From positions 29,756-93,755 of the forward strand of contig JACPOA010000084.1 of the NCBI GenBank assembly GCA_016185205.1: a stretch of 64,000 nucleotides of DNA, given 5' to 3'. Positions 12,338 to 20,382 of this stretch are shown here, one piece after another. The stretch's first letter is position 1; the number at the start of each line of letters is the position of its first letter. The position numbers and the translations under genes were made by a program. Below the pieces are notes generated by a model. The model worked only from the letters and a program-made list of their open reading frames with translations, did no database searches and was not told the origin of the DNA. The stretch comes from Hyphomicrobiales bacterium (lineage in GTDB: Bacteria > Pseudomonadota > Alphaproteobacteria > Rhizobiales > Xanthobacteraceae).

Positions 12338-13852
12338 TCAAGGGCGCGCGGCGCGGGCGTTTGCCAGTTCCGCAAACAGCCGCCGGTAGACCGGCGACAG
12401 CGCCTCGGGCAGGTCTTCCGAGATCAGCCCGGGACCGAATTCGGCTGCTGCCTCGCCATGCAGCCAGACGGCGGCGCTGGCCGCCTCGAAGGCCGGCATG
12501 CCCTGCGCCAGAAGGCCGGCGATTATGCCGGACAGCACATCGCCGGAGCCGGCGGTCGCCAGAGTGGGCGGTGCATTGTCGGCAATCGAGGCACGGCCGT
12601 CGGGTGCGGCCACCACGGTGTCGGCACCCTTGAGCAAAACGACGGCCCCGCTCGTTCGGGCCGCCAAACGCGCCTTCTCAAGTTTCGCATGAACATTAGA
12701 ATTATCATATACCTCTTTAAATAATCTTGAGAATTCACCTTCATGCGGCGTCATAACAAGATCCCGTCCAGCCCGCTTGGCTATGGCCGAAGCAAGCGCC
12801 GCCGGCGTCTCGGCGAAGCTCGTCAAGGCGTCGGCGTCGAGCACGACGGCAGCGGGACTGGTGAGCGCCGCCTGCACCAAGTCCCGCATAGCCAGGCCAA
12901 CGCCGCCGCCGGGGCCCAGCACCACCGCATTGCGCCGCCGGTCGGTGAGAAATTCGGCCAATTCGGCCGCCCCATCCACCGGCCGCACCATTACCGCCAG
13001 GCTGGACGCAGCATTGACGCTGAGGGCCTCGCGTGGGCTGGCGATGGTGACGAGCCCCGCCCCTGCCCGTAGCGCACCCCGCGCCGCCAGCCGCGCCGCC
13101 CCGGTGGTCGATATGCCGCCCGACACCACCACGGCGTGGCCGCGCGAATATTTGTGGCCCCCCTCGGCCGGCATTGGAAACAGGTGTCCCCACAGCCGCG
13201 GCCGATTGGCGAAGGTTAAGGGCTTGATCCGCTCCAGCACGCGGTCGGAGATGCCGATATCGGCCACGTCGACGCTGCCGCAATGCAGCCGGCCGGGCAG
13301 CAGCAGATGGCCGATCTTGTGCCTGAAAAACGTGACGGTATGGGTGGCCTTAACGGCCAGCCCCATCACCGCGCCGGTGGTGCCGTTGACGCCACTGGGC
13401 AGGTCGACCGCTATCACCGGCACGCCGGCCCCGTTCATCGCCTTGATCATCGCGGCCGGCAGGCCCTCGACCGCGCGGTCGAGACCGGCGCCGAACAGCG
13501 CGTCAACGACAATGTCGCAGTCGGTGAGCGAGACCGGCGAGGCCGCCTCGACCGGCCCGCTCCAGCGCTCGGCCGCAAGCAGCGCGTCGCCTTTCAGCCG
13601 CCGCCGGTCGCCGACAAAGCTGACGCGCACCAAATAACCCCGCTCGGCCAGATGGCGGGCGGCCACGAAGCCGTCGCCGCCATTGTTGCCCGGGCCGGCC
13701 ACGATCACGACGCGGCGGCCCTGCAGCACGGCAGACACGGCGTCGGCGACCGCGCGGCCGGCATTTTCCATCAGATCGATGCCCGGAGTGCCCCCGGCGA
13801 TGGTCAGCCGGTCGGCTTCCGCCATTTCGGCAGTGGTGAGGAGTTCGATCAT
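12338..13852 (-). CDS. nnr: Bifunctional NAD(P)H-hydrate repair enzyme (epimerase plus ADP-dependent dehydratase)
   Basis: The 504-residue protein fuses two domains. The N-terminal YjeF_N epimerase has AGPGNNGGDGFVAARHL and VDLPSGVNGTTG. The C-terminal YjeF_C/carbohydrate-kinase-like dehydratase has a nucleotide site GSGDVLSGIIAGLLAQG and the MTPHEGEF strand. Together they restore damaged NADHX and NADPHX in the cytoplasm. I chose ATG 13852 (MIELLTTAEM). A short patch at about 12690-12745 is unusually AT-rich and encodes an Asn/Lys-rich loop, unlike the rest of the gene. It is divergent from glnB. Confidence 0.93.
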   Translation of the reverse strand: MIELLTTAEMAEADRLTIAGGTPGIDLMENAGRAVADAVSAVLQGRRVVIVAGPGNNGGDGFVAARHLAERGYLVRVSFVGDRRRLKGDALLAAERWSGPVEAASPVSLTDCDIVVDALFGAGLDRAVEGLPAAMIKAMNGAGVPVIAVDLPSGVNGTTGAVMGLAVKATHTVTFFRHKIGHLLLPGRLHCGSVDVADIGISDRVLERIKPLTFANRPRLWGHLFPMPAEGGHKYSRGHAVVVSGGISTTGAARLAARGALRAGAGLVTIASPREALSVNAASSLAVMVRPVDGAAELAEFLTDRRRNAVVLGPGGGVGLAMRDLVQAALTSPAAVVLDADALTSFAETPAALASAIAKRAGRDLVMTPHEGEFSRLFKEVYDNSNVHAKLEKARLAARTSGAVVLLKGADTVVAAPDGRASIADNAPPTLATAGSGDVLSGIIAGLLAQGMPAFEAASAAVWLHGEAAAEFGPGLISEDLPEALSPVYRRLFAELANARAARP

Positions 13853-14049
13853 CGCGCATGAGACTATCGGCCCGGCCGCATGGGGACAAACGCCGCTAAT
13901 CGCCTGCGTCACCACGTCTCTTCGCCCGCTGGCCAAAGTTTAATCAGAGTGCTTAATTGCCAGGCATCGAACATTAAGCAGCCCGGCAACACTGCATTCC
14001 TGACCGCCCAAACTATTGGGAGAAAACGTCTTTTGCGCGATTGCCGGCT

Positions 14050-14065
14050 TGGCACGGGACCTGCT
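14050..14065 (+). promoter_or_regulatory. Sigma54 (RpoN) promoter of glnB-glnA
   Basis: TGGCACG-N4-CTGCT with GG at 14051-14052 and GC at 14063-14064, the required 10 bp apart, is a near-consensus -24/-12 promoter. It lies about 57 nt before glnB. I did not find a clear NtrC site upstream. Confidence 0.85.
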
Positions 14066-14097
14066 AACCGGTAGCGCGGCTCGCCGGGTGCTGTTGA

Positions 14098-14460
<363 letters not shown>

Positions 14461-14518
14461 AAACCGCGGGCACACGTCCCTGCGGAATTGTTTCATGAAA
14501 AACGGGGGAATGAGATCC

Positions 14519-15928
14519 ATGACGACAGCTAAGAATGTCATGAAGATGATTAAGGACAACGACGTGAAGTACGTCGATTTCCGTTTTACCGATCCGCGCG
14601 GCAAGTGGCAGCACGTCACTTTCGACGTCTCCATGATTGAGGAAGATACGTTTGCCGAAGGCCAGATGTTCGACGGCTCTTCGATCGCCGGCTGGAAGGC
14701 GATCCATGAGTCCGACATGTGCCTGATGCCGGATCCCGTCAGCGCCTGCATCGATCCGTTCTTCGCCGAGACCACGCTGGTGCTGGTCTGCGACGTGCTC
14801 GAGCCGACCACAGGTGAACCATACAATAGAGACCCTCGCGGCATCGCCAAGAAGGCCGAGGGCATGGTGAAATCGATGGGCGTCGGCGACACCATCTCTT
14901 TCGGCCCCGAGGCCGAGTTCTTCGTGTTCGACGACGTCAAGTACAAGGCCGATCCCTACAACACCGGTTTCAAACTCGACTCGATCGAATTTCCGTCCAA
15001 TTCCGACACCGAATACGAAGGCGGCAATCTCGGCCACCGCATCGGCACCAAGAAGGGCTACTTCCCGGTGCCGCCGCAGGATTCGGTGCAGGACATGCGC
15101 TCGGAAATGCTCGGCGCCATGGCGCGCATGGGCGCCAAGGTCGAGAAGCACCACCACGAGGTGGCCTCCGCCCAGCACGAGCTCGGCTTGAAGTTCTCGC
15201 CGCTGACGCAGATGGCCGACATGATGCAGGTTTACAAATACTGCATCACGCAGGTGGCGCAGATCTACGGCAAGACCGCAACCTTCATGCCGAAGCCGAT
15301 CTACGGCGACAACGGCTCGGGCATGCATTGCCACCAGTCGATCTGGAAAGGCGGCAAGCCGGTGTTCGCGGGCAACAAATATTCCGACCTGTCGGAAACC
15401 TGCCTGTCCTACATCGCCGGCATCATCAAGCACGCCAAAGCGATCAACGCCTTCACCAACCCGACCACCAACTCCTACAAGCGTCTGGTGCCGGGCTTCG
15501 AGGCGCCGGTGCTGCTCGCCTACTCGGCGCGCAACCGCTCGGCCTCCTGCCGCATCCCCTACACCACCAACCCGAAGGCCAAGCGCGTCGAGGTGCGTTT
15601 CCCCGATCCGCTCGCCAATCCATATCTCGCCTTCGCGGCGATGACGATGGCCGGCCTCGACGGCATCAAGCACAAGCTCGATCCGGGCGGCCCGATGGAC
15701 AAGGACCTGTACGATTTGCCGCCGAACGAGTTGAAGAAGATCCCGACCGTGTGCGGCAGCTTGCGCGAGGCGCTCACGAATCTCGACAAGGATCGCGAGT
15801 TCCTGAAAGCCGGCGGCGTGTTCGATGACGACTTCATCGACGCCTATATCGAACTGAAGATGACCGAGGTGATCCGCTTCGAGCACACGCCGCATCCGGT
15901 CGAATACGACATGTACTATTCGGCGTAA
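14519..15928 (+). CDS. glnA: Glutamine synthetase type I
   Basis: The 469-residue length is typical of GSI-beta. The N-terminal [16 protein letters not shown], the metal and ATP regions ([31 protein letters not shown]) and the adenylylation site Tyr398 in DLYDLPP are all present, so activity should be controlled by GlnE. It makes glutamine from glutamate and ammonia. I chose ATG 14519 (MTTAKNV) over an ATG at 14510; the frame runs upstream into glnB but is not coding there. It is cotranscribed with glnB. A fragment of a second copy lies at 18396-18567. Confidence 0.98.
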   Translation: MTTAKNVMKMIKDNDVKYVDFRFTDPRGKWQHVTFDVSMIEEDTFAEGQMFDGSSIAGWKAIHESDMCLMPDPVSACIDPFFAETTLVLVCDVLEPTTGEPYNRDPRGIAKKAEGMVKSMGVGDTISFGPEAEFFVFDDVKYKADPYNTGFKLDSIEFPSNSDTEYEGGNLGHRIGTKKGYFPVPPQDSVQDMRSEMLGAMARMGAKVEKHHHEVASAQHELGLKFSPLTQMADMMQVYKYCITQVAQIYGKTATFMPKPIYGDNGSGMHCHQSIWKGGKPVFAGNKYSDLSETCLSYIAGIIKHAKAINAFTNPTTNSYKRLVPGFEAPVLLAYSARNRSASCRIPYTTNPKAKRVEVRFPDPLANPYLAFAAMTMAGLDGIKHKLDPGGPMDKDLYDLPPNELKKIPTVCGSLREALTNLDKDREFLKAGGVFDDDFIDAYIELKMTEVIRFEHTPHPVEYDMYYSA

Positions 15929-15966
15929 CATTCCTCCCAATCGTCGCGAAAGCGATGCAACTCGAT

Positions 15967-15995
15967 CGGGCGCCCCGCAAGGGCGCCCGTTTTGT
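15967..15995 (+). terminator. Terminator of glnA
   Basis: A perfect 9-bp stem CGGGCGCCC/GGGCGCCCG with loop CGCAA is followed by TTTTGTTT, 38 nt after the stop. The same layout recurs after the glnA fragment at 18703-18735. Confidence 0.92.
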
Positions 15996-16178
15996 TTGAG
16001 GGCTGACTGGGGCGTGGGTACCTAAGCGCGTCGGCTCAAAGTTGACGCGCTTGCACGCGCCGCTGACCAATGTCTGCCTTCGGAGTAAAAGCTGATATCA
16101 CAATTAAAGGGCATCACATCCTCTCTTGTGATTCATTTCAGACCTTCATTGGCAAAGTTCTTCAAGATATCCGATGCT

Positions 16179-17402
16179 CTACGACAGCGACGTTTTTGAT
16201 GAAGCGATAGTCGACGTGGCAACACCGAACCTTGGAATCTTCACCGGCTTTCTCCCAATGACAAAGTCGAACGTTGTCGCGGTCATGACAACATCGATCC
16301 CGCCATAGTGCATCTGCCGATGGTGATTGGCGCAAAGGGTCATAACGTTTGACGCCGTAAGCGACCCGACTTCCTTTTTCGAGACCGGCATAGCATGGTG
16401 AGCTTCGACGTAGGGCTCGCCGTTCTTTTTCAAGAAACCCACTGGATCGAGACCGAGCGCCTCACACAGTTGGCACCTGAATCCTGTCGCCTGCTTTACC
16501 AGAGCGCCGATGGGCCCCCGCTCAACGTACCTGCTGAGCCTCTCCTTCTCCTCGGGTTTGGCATGGAGATATTTCTCCTCCATCGCCGCGAGCTTGTCGA
16601 ACGTTACCTCCAATTGCTCTGCGGGCGACGGTAGATCATCCAGCTCTTCCGTCGAGGCTACTTCGTCGTTTGTCCCGATGCCGAGCAAGGAATCGAAGGC
16701 GGCGTTGAACGGGTAGAAGCGCAGATTAAAGCGGAACGTGAACTCATTCAGGTAGGTTTGCAGGTGCTTCGGGCTGACCCGCCCGTGGCGTGTGCCTTGC
16801 AGCCAAGCCTTCAAGTCCGAAAAAACGAGGTGTACGTTCGGCGGGAATTCTTCAGCGACCTCTGGGTTGCCGCTTTCCATGACCGGCCGGTGCTCATAGC
16901 CGCGCGCACCGAGAGAATTGTACTCGCTCCATGCATCCGTGATGACCCTTGCCCCCGGCGCGACAGCCTGTTCCACGAAACCACACAAAACCTTAGCGCC
17001 ACGGTTCGGGACGATTTCAAGGCGAAGGCGACCCGCATAGAGCCCGCCCAGCTGCATGGGCTTATCGCCCTTCTTGGCCGGTTGCTGGCGGACCTCGAAG
17101 GCGGCGGCCACAAGCGTTTGATCCTTGGGTCCGCTGCCTTCACCACGGCCAACGCCGCCGATGTAGGTTTCGTCAACCTCGACGTGTTCCCCCCGACTGA
17201 GATTGCTGCCGATCCGATCGCGATTTAGCCGAACCGTGCCGGCACGCAGCTTGTGCAGGATTTGGAAGGCGGTTTCGAGAGTGATGTCAAACTGGCGCTG
17301 AAATTGAACCATCGATATGCCGCGCGTCATGCTCGATACGAGATAGGCGCCCCAAAACCACGTCGTCAGCGGTGTGTGTTTGCTCGCGCTGTTCGTCTCG
17401 GC
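16179..17402 (-). pseudogene. IS1595-family transposase with C-terminal HNH domain, 5'-truncated
   Basis: From the first ATG (17330) the frame encodes 383 residues: an IS1595/ISXO2-like DDE core with Asp53 (VDETYIGG), Asp132 (VITDAWSEY) and VFSDLKAWLQGTRHG near 169-183, where relatives usually have Asn in place of Asp172. A C-terminal HNH module follows (CQLC 286-289, HHAMP from 311, Asn328, LCANHH 332-337). In-frame sequence upstream of the ATG (TPLTTWFWGAYLVSS) is still transposase-like but meets a TGA at 17403-17405, and the usual N-terminal zinc ribbon is missing. So the gene has lost its 5' part. An HNH domain on this transposase is unusual and might come from a fusion. Confidence 0.75.
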
Positions 17403-17541
17403 TCATTTCGCCCATTTTCTTAAGGCGACCGTCCGGGTGTTTCAGCCAAGCTGGCATGGCGTCAGGCGTTCCCCGGATTGCGGTACGCACGTCTGGCACA
17501 ATGGCACCAAGCAGACGTGCCGCTTTACGGCGCAATACGCT

Positions 17542-17569
17542 TCCGCCTTCGCTAAAGCTACGGCGGACA
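17542..17569. repeat. 28-nt palindromic repeat, copy 2
   Basis: TCCGCCTTCGC...CTACGGCGGACA is the exact reverse complement of the unit at 5330-5357. It lies between the broken 5' end of the transposase gene and the antitoxin gene. Confidence 0.8.
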
Positions 17570-17639
17570 GGTCACTATTGCGCCCTTCGGGCACCTTTTT
17601 TACGATGCTGACCAGCCGTGGCGCGGCAGTCGGCAGTCC

Positions 17640-17984
17640 TCACGCCGCCTTCCTTCTGCGCCGCGCGGCGGTCTCCACCACATCGGGATTGGCGTCGATC
17701 AGTTCGAGCAAGAGCGAACTTGCCGCATCTGGACGCCGCGCGCCCTGCTCCCATTGCTGCACGGTTTTTGCCGGCAGGCCAAACCGCTCGGAGAATATGC
17801 GCACGGATTTTGCAGCTTTTTTTCGGATTGCCTTGATGCGCGCGGGCGCTATCGGTGTGGGGGCCTCTATAATCGTCATCCGGCCGCGGCCCCGCCGCCA
17901 AGCATGAATTTCCTTCAGCGACTTGATGACGGATTGACCTACTTCAGTCGTTTTGCCGCCGGCCGCCACGATCTTCTTTTTCAT
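17640..17984 (-). CDS. Antitoxin with helix-turn-helix domain (HigA/NadS-like)
   Basis: The 114-residue protein starts 3 nt after the toxin stop codon. Its C-terminal half is an XRE-type helix-turn-helix (RIFSERFGLPAKTVQQWEQG, then a LLLELI helix), and its N-terminal part is a basic linker with RRGRGR. It should bind and neutralise the upstream RelE/HigB-like toxin and repress the operon at the palindrome over the toxin start. Toxin-first order is typical of the higBA group. It ends in a basic RRRRKAA tail. Confidence 0.8.
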   Translation of the reverse strand: MKKKIVAAGGKTTEVGQSVIKSLKEIHAWRRGRGRMTIIEAPTPIAPARIKAIRKKAAKSVRIFSERFGLPAKTVQQWEQGARRPDAASSLLLELIDANPDVVETAARRRRKAA

Positions 17985-17987
17985 GTC

Positions 17988-18311
17988 TCACTCCGCTTCG
18001 ATCTCGCGTATGAGCGCTGCGATCATTTTGCGCTCGGATGCCGTAATGTCTGCCTGTTCGCTCTTGGCGTACACATCAAGCAACGCCAGTGCGGTCCCGC
18101 GCAGCACAACCGCATAAATCACACGAGCGCCGCCGCTCTTGCCGCGACCGGGCAAGCGGGCCCGGACCTTTCGTGCCCCGCCGGTTCCAGGAATGACCGC
18201 GCCAAGATCGGGCCGCTCAACCAGCATCCTGATGAGGTCGCCAACGCCATCTTCATCAAGACCAGCGCGCCTGGCGCGACGGTCGAAATTACGCGGGCGA
18301 AATACCCTCAT
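17988..18311 (-). CDS. RelE/HigB-like toxin
   Basis: From the ATG at 18311 the protein has 107 residues. It shows the RelE/ParE-superfamily pattern of a helical N part (RRARRAGLDEDGVGDLIRML) and a basic beta sheet (KVRARLPGRGKSGGARVIYAV, then LLDVYAKSEQ), close to the YgiU/HigB2-like group that cleaves mRNA at the ribosome. A TTG at 18329 is in frame, but the promoter layout favours the ATG. It forms an operon with the helix-turn-helix antitoxin, gap 3 nt. Activity is inferred from the fold pattern and partner. Confidence 0.78.
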   Translation of the reverse strand: MRVFRPRNFDRRARRAGLDEDGVGDLIRMLVERPDLGAVIPGTGGARKVRARLPGRGKSGGARVIYAVVLRGTALALLDVYAKSEQADITASERKMIAALIREIEAE

Positions 18312-18346
18312 TGAGGTAATATAGCTCAATGAGGTAAAAATAGCAA
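18307..18346 (-). promoter_or_regulatory. Promoter and operator of the toxin-antitoxin pair, apparently leaderless
   Basis: On the minus strand a TTGCTA -35 (18346-18341) is 17 bp from a TATATT -10 (18323-18318), which is 6 nt from the toxin ATG at 18311, so transcription should start on the ATG. A perfect 9-bp inverted repeat, CTCATTGAG (18307-18315) and CTCAATGAG (18325-18333), brackets the -10 and the start codon and suits an autoregulatory operator. Confidence 0.65.
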
Positions 18347-18395
18347 TGTGGCGACGGCGGCGATGTGGCGACCGGGGCGCTATTGCACTCTACAT

Positions 18396-18567
18396 GCTGC
18401 ATCCAGCAGGTGGCGCAGATCTACGGCAAGACCGCGAGTTTCTGAAAGCCGGCGGCGTGTTCGATGACGACTTCATCGACAGCTACATCGAGCTGAAGAT
18501 GACGGAAGTGATCCGCTTCGAGCACACGCCGCATCCGGTCGAATACGACATGTACTACTCGGCGTAG
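18396..18567 (+). pseudogene. Remnant of a second glnA, internally deleted
   Basis: About 35 nt match the glnA segment around 15242-15279 (encoding [10 protein letters not shown]) and then jump, out of frame, to a stretch matching the last 45 codons of glnA (REFLKAGG to MYYSA and stop). The 3' part differs from glnA at roughly 8 of 135 positions, mostly silent, with one Ala-to-Ser change. A 3-bp CGC is shared at the junction. Sequence beyond the stop, including the terminator, also matches glnA, interrupted by an 88-bp palindromic element. Confidence 0.9.
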
Positions 18568-18654
18568 CGCATGATCCCGAAAAGTGGGAACCGGTTTCCC
18601 GCCTTCGCGAAGCCCGCTTCGGCGGGCGAAGGAAGGTCGGAAAAGATCATGCGC
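18567..18654. repeat. 88-bp composite palindromic element, copy A
   Basis: Outer arms GCGCATGATC and GATCATGCGC enclose AAAGTGGGAACCGGTTT and an inner hairpin CCTTCGCGAAGCCCGC/GCGGGCGAAGG. It begins on the last base of the glnA-remnant stop codon and splits the sequence downstream of it that otherwise matches glnA. It is identical by eye to the inverse of 51095-51182. Confidence 0.9.
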
Positions 18655-18702
18655 TAAGTGAAAGCGTTCCTCCCAATCGTCGCGAAAGCGATGCAACTCA
18701 AT

Positions 18703-18735
18703 CGGGCGTCTCCCACCAGGAGGCGCCCGTTTTCT
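18703..18735 (+). terminator. Terminator of the glnA remnant
   Basis: An 11-bp stem CGGGCGTCTCC/GGAGGCGCCCG with one G-T pair, loop CACCA, then TTTTCTTT. Flanking sequence matches that around the glnA terminator, but the top of the stem and the loop differ. Confidence 0.85.
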
Positions 18736-18763
18736 TTGGGGGCTGACGAGGGCACCGGTCCCC

Positions 18764-19714
18764 TCATGGAGGACGTCGGGCGGAAATCCAATCCAAGCGG
18801 TCGGCCGGCACCCCAAGACGGCTTAGCAACTTCATCGTCCGTGCTCTGTGTTCGGGATCGAGCATCCAGTGATAATGGACGTGTATGGGCACTATGCTGG
18901 CCCATTCGTCGCTCCAGTGCTGGGGTTCGTCGAGGATATGCAGCGGCACGTTGTAGCGGATGTCGAGTGCGCGGAAGCGCCGTGTCGTCGACCATGCGGC
19001 AATCGAGAACGCTGCCTGGTTCGAACCCCAGTACTCGGCGGCCAAATCCGGGACAAAACCCGTCGATGCGAAGATGCGAAATCCGTTACGGCCCTTGTAG
19101 GGGCGAATGTCGGCCAATACCGACCGGGTGAAGATATCCGCGGCCCGTTGCAGGATTCCGGTTTCGCGCCGCACGACCGAATAGCCTCCATTGTAGGACG
19201 CGCGTACTATGGTGCGGTCGAAGGTGGTTTCTATGAACGGCAACCGGTCGATTGGAGATTCTGCAAGCGCGCAAAGCGCTTGCCAGTAGGCCTCGAACTC
19301 GTCGCCCGGCCCTGCCGTCGTGCTGCCCTTGACGTCCACCGGACGAGCGGCGACGTCGAATTGCTCGCCGAGGAGATCGGGCTCGTCGAGAAAAATCGTA
19401 TCGCTGTCGAGCACGATCAGTGTACTCGCGGCGACATTCTCAGCGGCCCACGCCGCGGCATAGACGCGGTTCGCGCTGCCGTATTCAGGGCAATTCGTGT
19501 TCAGCGGCGCTTCGTGGTATGTGGCGCCGAGCTTTTCGAGCTGCGTTCGAGTGGCGTTGTCGACACCGAGAGCCGGCCGCGGCGCGATCACAAGAATTTC
19601 CGCGCTGCTGTATCGGCCGGCGAACGCCCGAATACTGTCGATCAGCAGCAGCGCCTGATCGCGAATAGCGTTGTTTTCGATACACAGGACGTAAGCGAGC
19701 TCGACTTGCTTCAT
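18764..19714 (-). CDS. Putative glycosyltransferase (GT-A-like)
   Basis: The 316-residue protein starts at ATG 19714, 5 nt after the methyltransferase stop. It opens with a Rossmann-like strand (VELAYVLCIEN) and has VLDSDTIFLDEPDLL, a DxD-type metal/nucleotide-sugar motif, near the middle, with an aromatic-rich C-terminal part (VHYHWMLDPEH). No membrane segment is visible, so a cytoplasmic transferase is likely. Donor and acceptor are unknown. It is the last gene of a three-gene minus-strand cassette with lower GC than its surroundings. Confidence 0.65.
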   Translation of the reverse strand: MKQVELAYVLCIENNAIRDQALLLIDSIRAFAGRYSSAEILVIAPRPALGVDNATRTQLEKLGATYHEAPLNTNCPEYGSANRVYAAAWAAENVAASTLIVLDSDTIFLDEPDLLGEQFDVAARPVDVKGSTTAGPGDEFEAYWQALCALAESPIDRLPFIETTFDRTIVRASYNGGYSVVRRETGILQRAADIFTRSVLADIRPYKGRNGFRIFASTGFVPDLAAEYWGSNQAAFSIAAWSTTRRFRALDIRYNVPLHILDEPQHWSDEWASIVPIHVHYHWMLDPEHRARTMKLLSRLGVPADRLDWISARRPP

Positions 19715-19719
19715 GGTAT

Positions 19720-20382
19720 TTAGCGCTTTCGCATAATATTTGTATCGGACAGAAGTGCCGCCGGCTTGCAGAGAGCCAGAGCGGTCCCCGACTGGGCGTA
19801 GCGCTTGAATCCTGCATCCAGCAGGTCGGCTGCAGCGCGAGTGGGCCCGCTCCACTGGCCAATATCATGAACGACAATCCAGCCATCTTGGATTATTCCC
19901 GGAACCCAGGCTTGCAGGTCTGCGCGAATGGCCTCGTAGTCATGGTCCGCATCAACAAACAGCAGACCGATTGAATCGGAAAAGCCCACTGCGGCGGCCA
20001 AAGTCGAAAGTCTCATCACTTCGACGCGCTCCAGTAAGCCTGCTTGTTCCAAATTCCGCGAGAATGTCGGGTAAGTGTTGACGACCCCGTCGACGAGAGT
20101 TTCCGCATCGAAATAGCGGCAGCCGGGCTGGTGCTCGGCGGAGCCTCGAAACGTGTCGACGCAGACAAGTGAACCGGACGACGCATCCTTCAGGGCAGCA
20201 GCGAGAACGATCGAAGATCGGCCGCAATATGACCCAAGCTCGACAACCCGCCCATGACGGCTCGCCGCCGCAGAAAGCCGGTAGAGCAGTTCCGCCTCCT
20301 CGCGGCTGAGCCACCCTTTTGCCCGTTCCGCGTAGGACCAAGCGAGTTCGAACGGGTATGAAGGCGGCCTGTCACCGTTCAC
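19720..20382 (-). CDS. Class I SAM-dependent methyltransferase
   Basis: The 220-residue protein resembles the Methyltransf_24 group seen in glycan and natural-product loci. It has VVELGSYCGRSSIVLAAAL (SAM-binding motif I), VCVDTF (motif II acidic), LLFVDADHDYEAIRADL and WIVVHDIG. Its start overlaps the stop of the upstream gene by 4 nt, so the two are translationally coupled. Its likely role is methylating a sugar built by the neighbouring transferases, which is inference from context. Confidence 0.82.
   Translation of the reverse strand: MNGDRPPSYPFELAWSYAERAKGWLSREEAELLYRLSAAASRHGRVVELGSYCGRSSIVLAAALKDASSGSLVCVDTFRGSAEHQPGCRYFDAETLVDGVVNTYPTFSRNLEQAGLLERVEVMRLSTLAAAVGFSDSIGLLFVDADHDYEAIRADLQAWVPGIIQDGWIVVHDIGQWSGPTRAAADLLDAGFKRYAQSGTALALCKPAALLSDTNIMRKR

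Larger units (their letters stand above)
16008..18395. mobile_element. Inserted segment between glnA and the glnA remnant (IS1595 remnant plus toxin-antitoxin pair)
   Basis: The segment is bounded by two copies of the glnA 3' end with terminator-like downstream sequence. It has lower GC than its flanks and carries a 5'-truncated IS1595-type transposase and a toxin-antitoxin pair. I could not identify terminal inverted repeats or target duplications, so the exact borders and number of insertion events are open. Confidence 0.45.

Noticed and set aside
16395..17228. Plus-strand frames opposite the transposase
   Set aside because: They are shadows of the DDE/HNH gene without ribosome-binding sites or recognisable domains.
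17476..17540. Zinc-ribbon-like reading PDCGTHVWHNGTKQTC on the plus strand near the transposase
   Set aside because: It is on the strand opposite the transposase, has only two or three of the expected cysteines and no supporting gene around it; probably chance.
15793..18567. Island integrated at the glnA 3' end by a site-specific recombinase (att duplication)
   Set aside because: No integrase is present, and the remnant also contains a piece from 540 bp further up in glnA, which an att duplication would not create.
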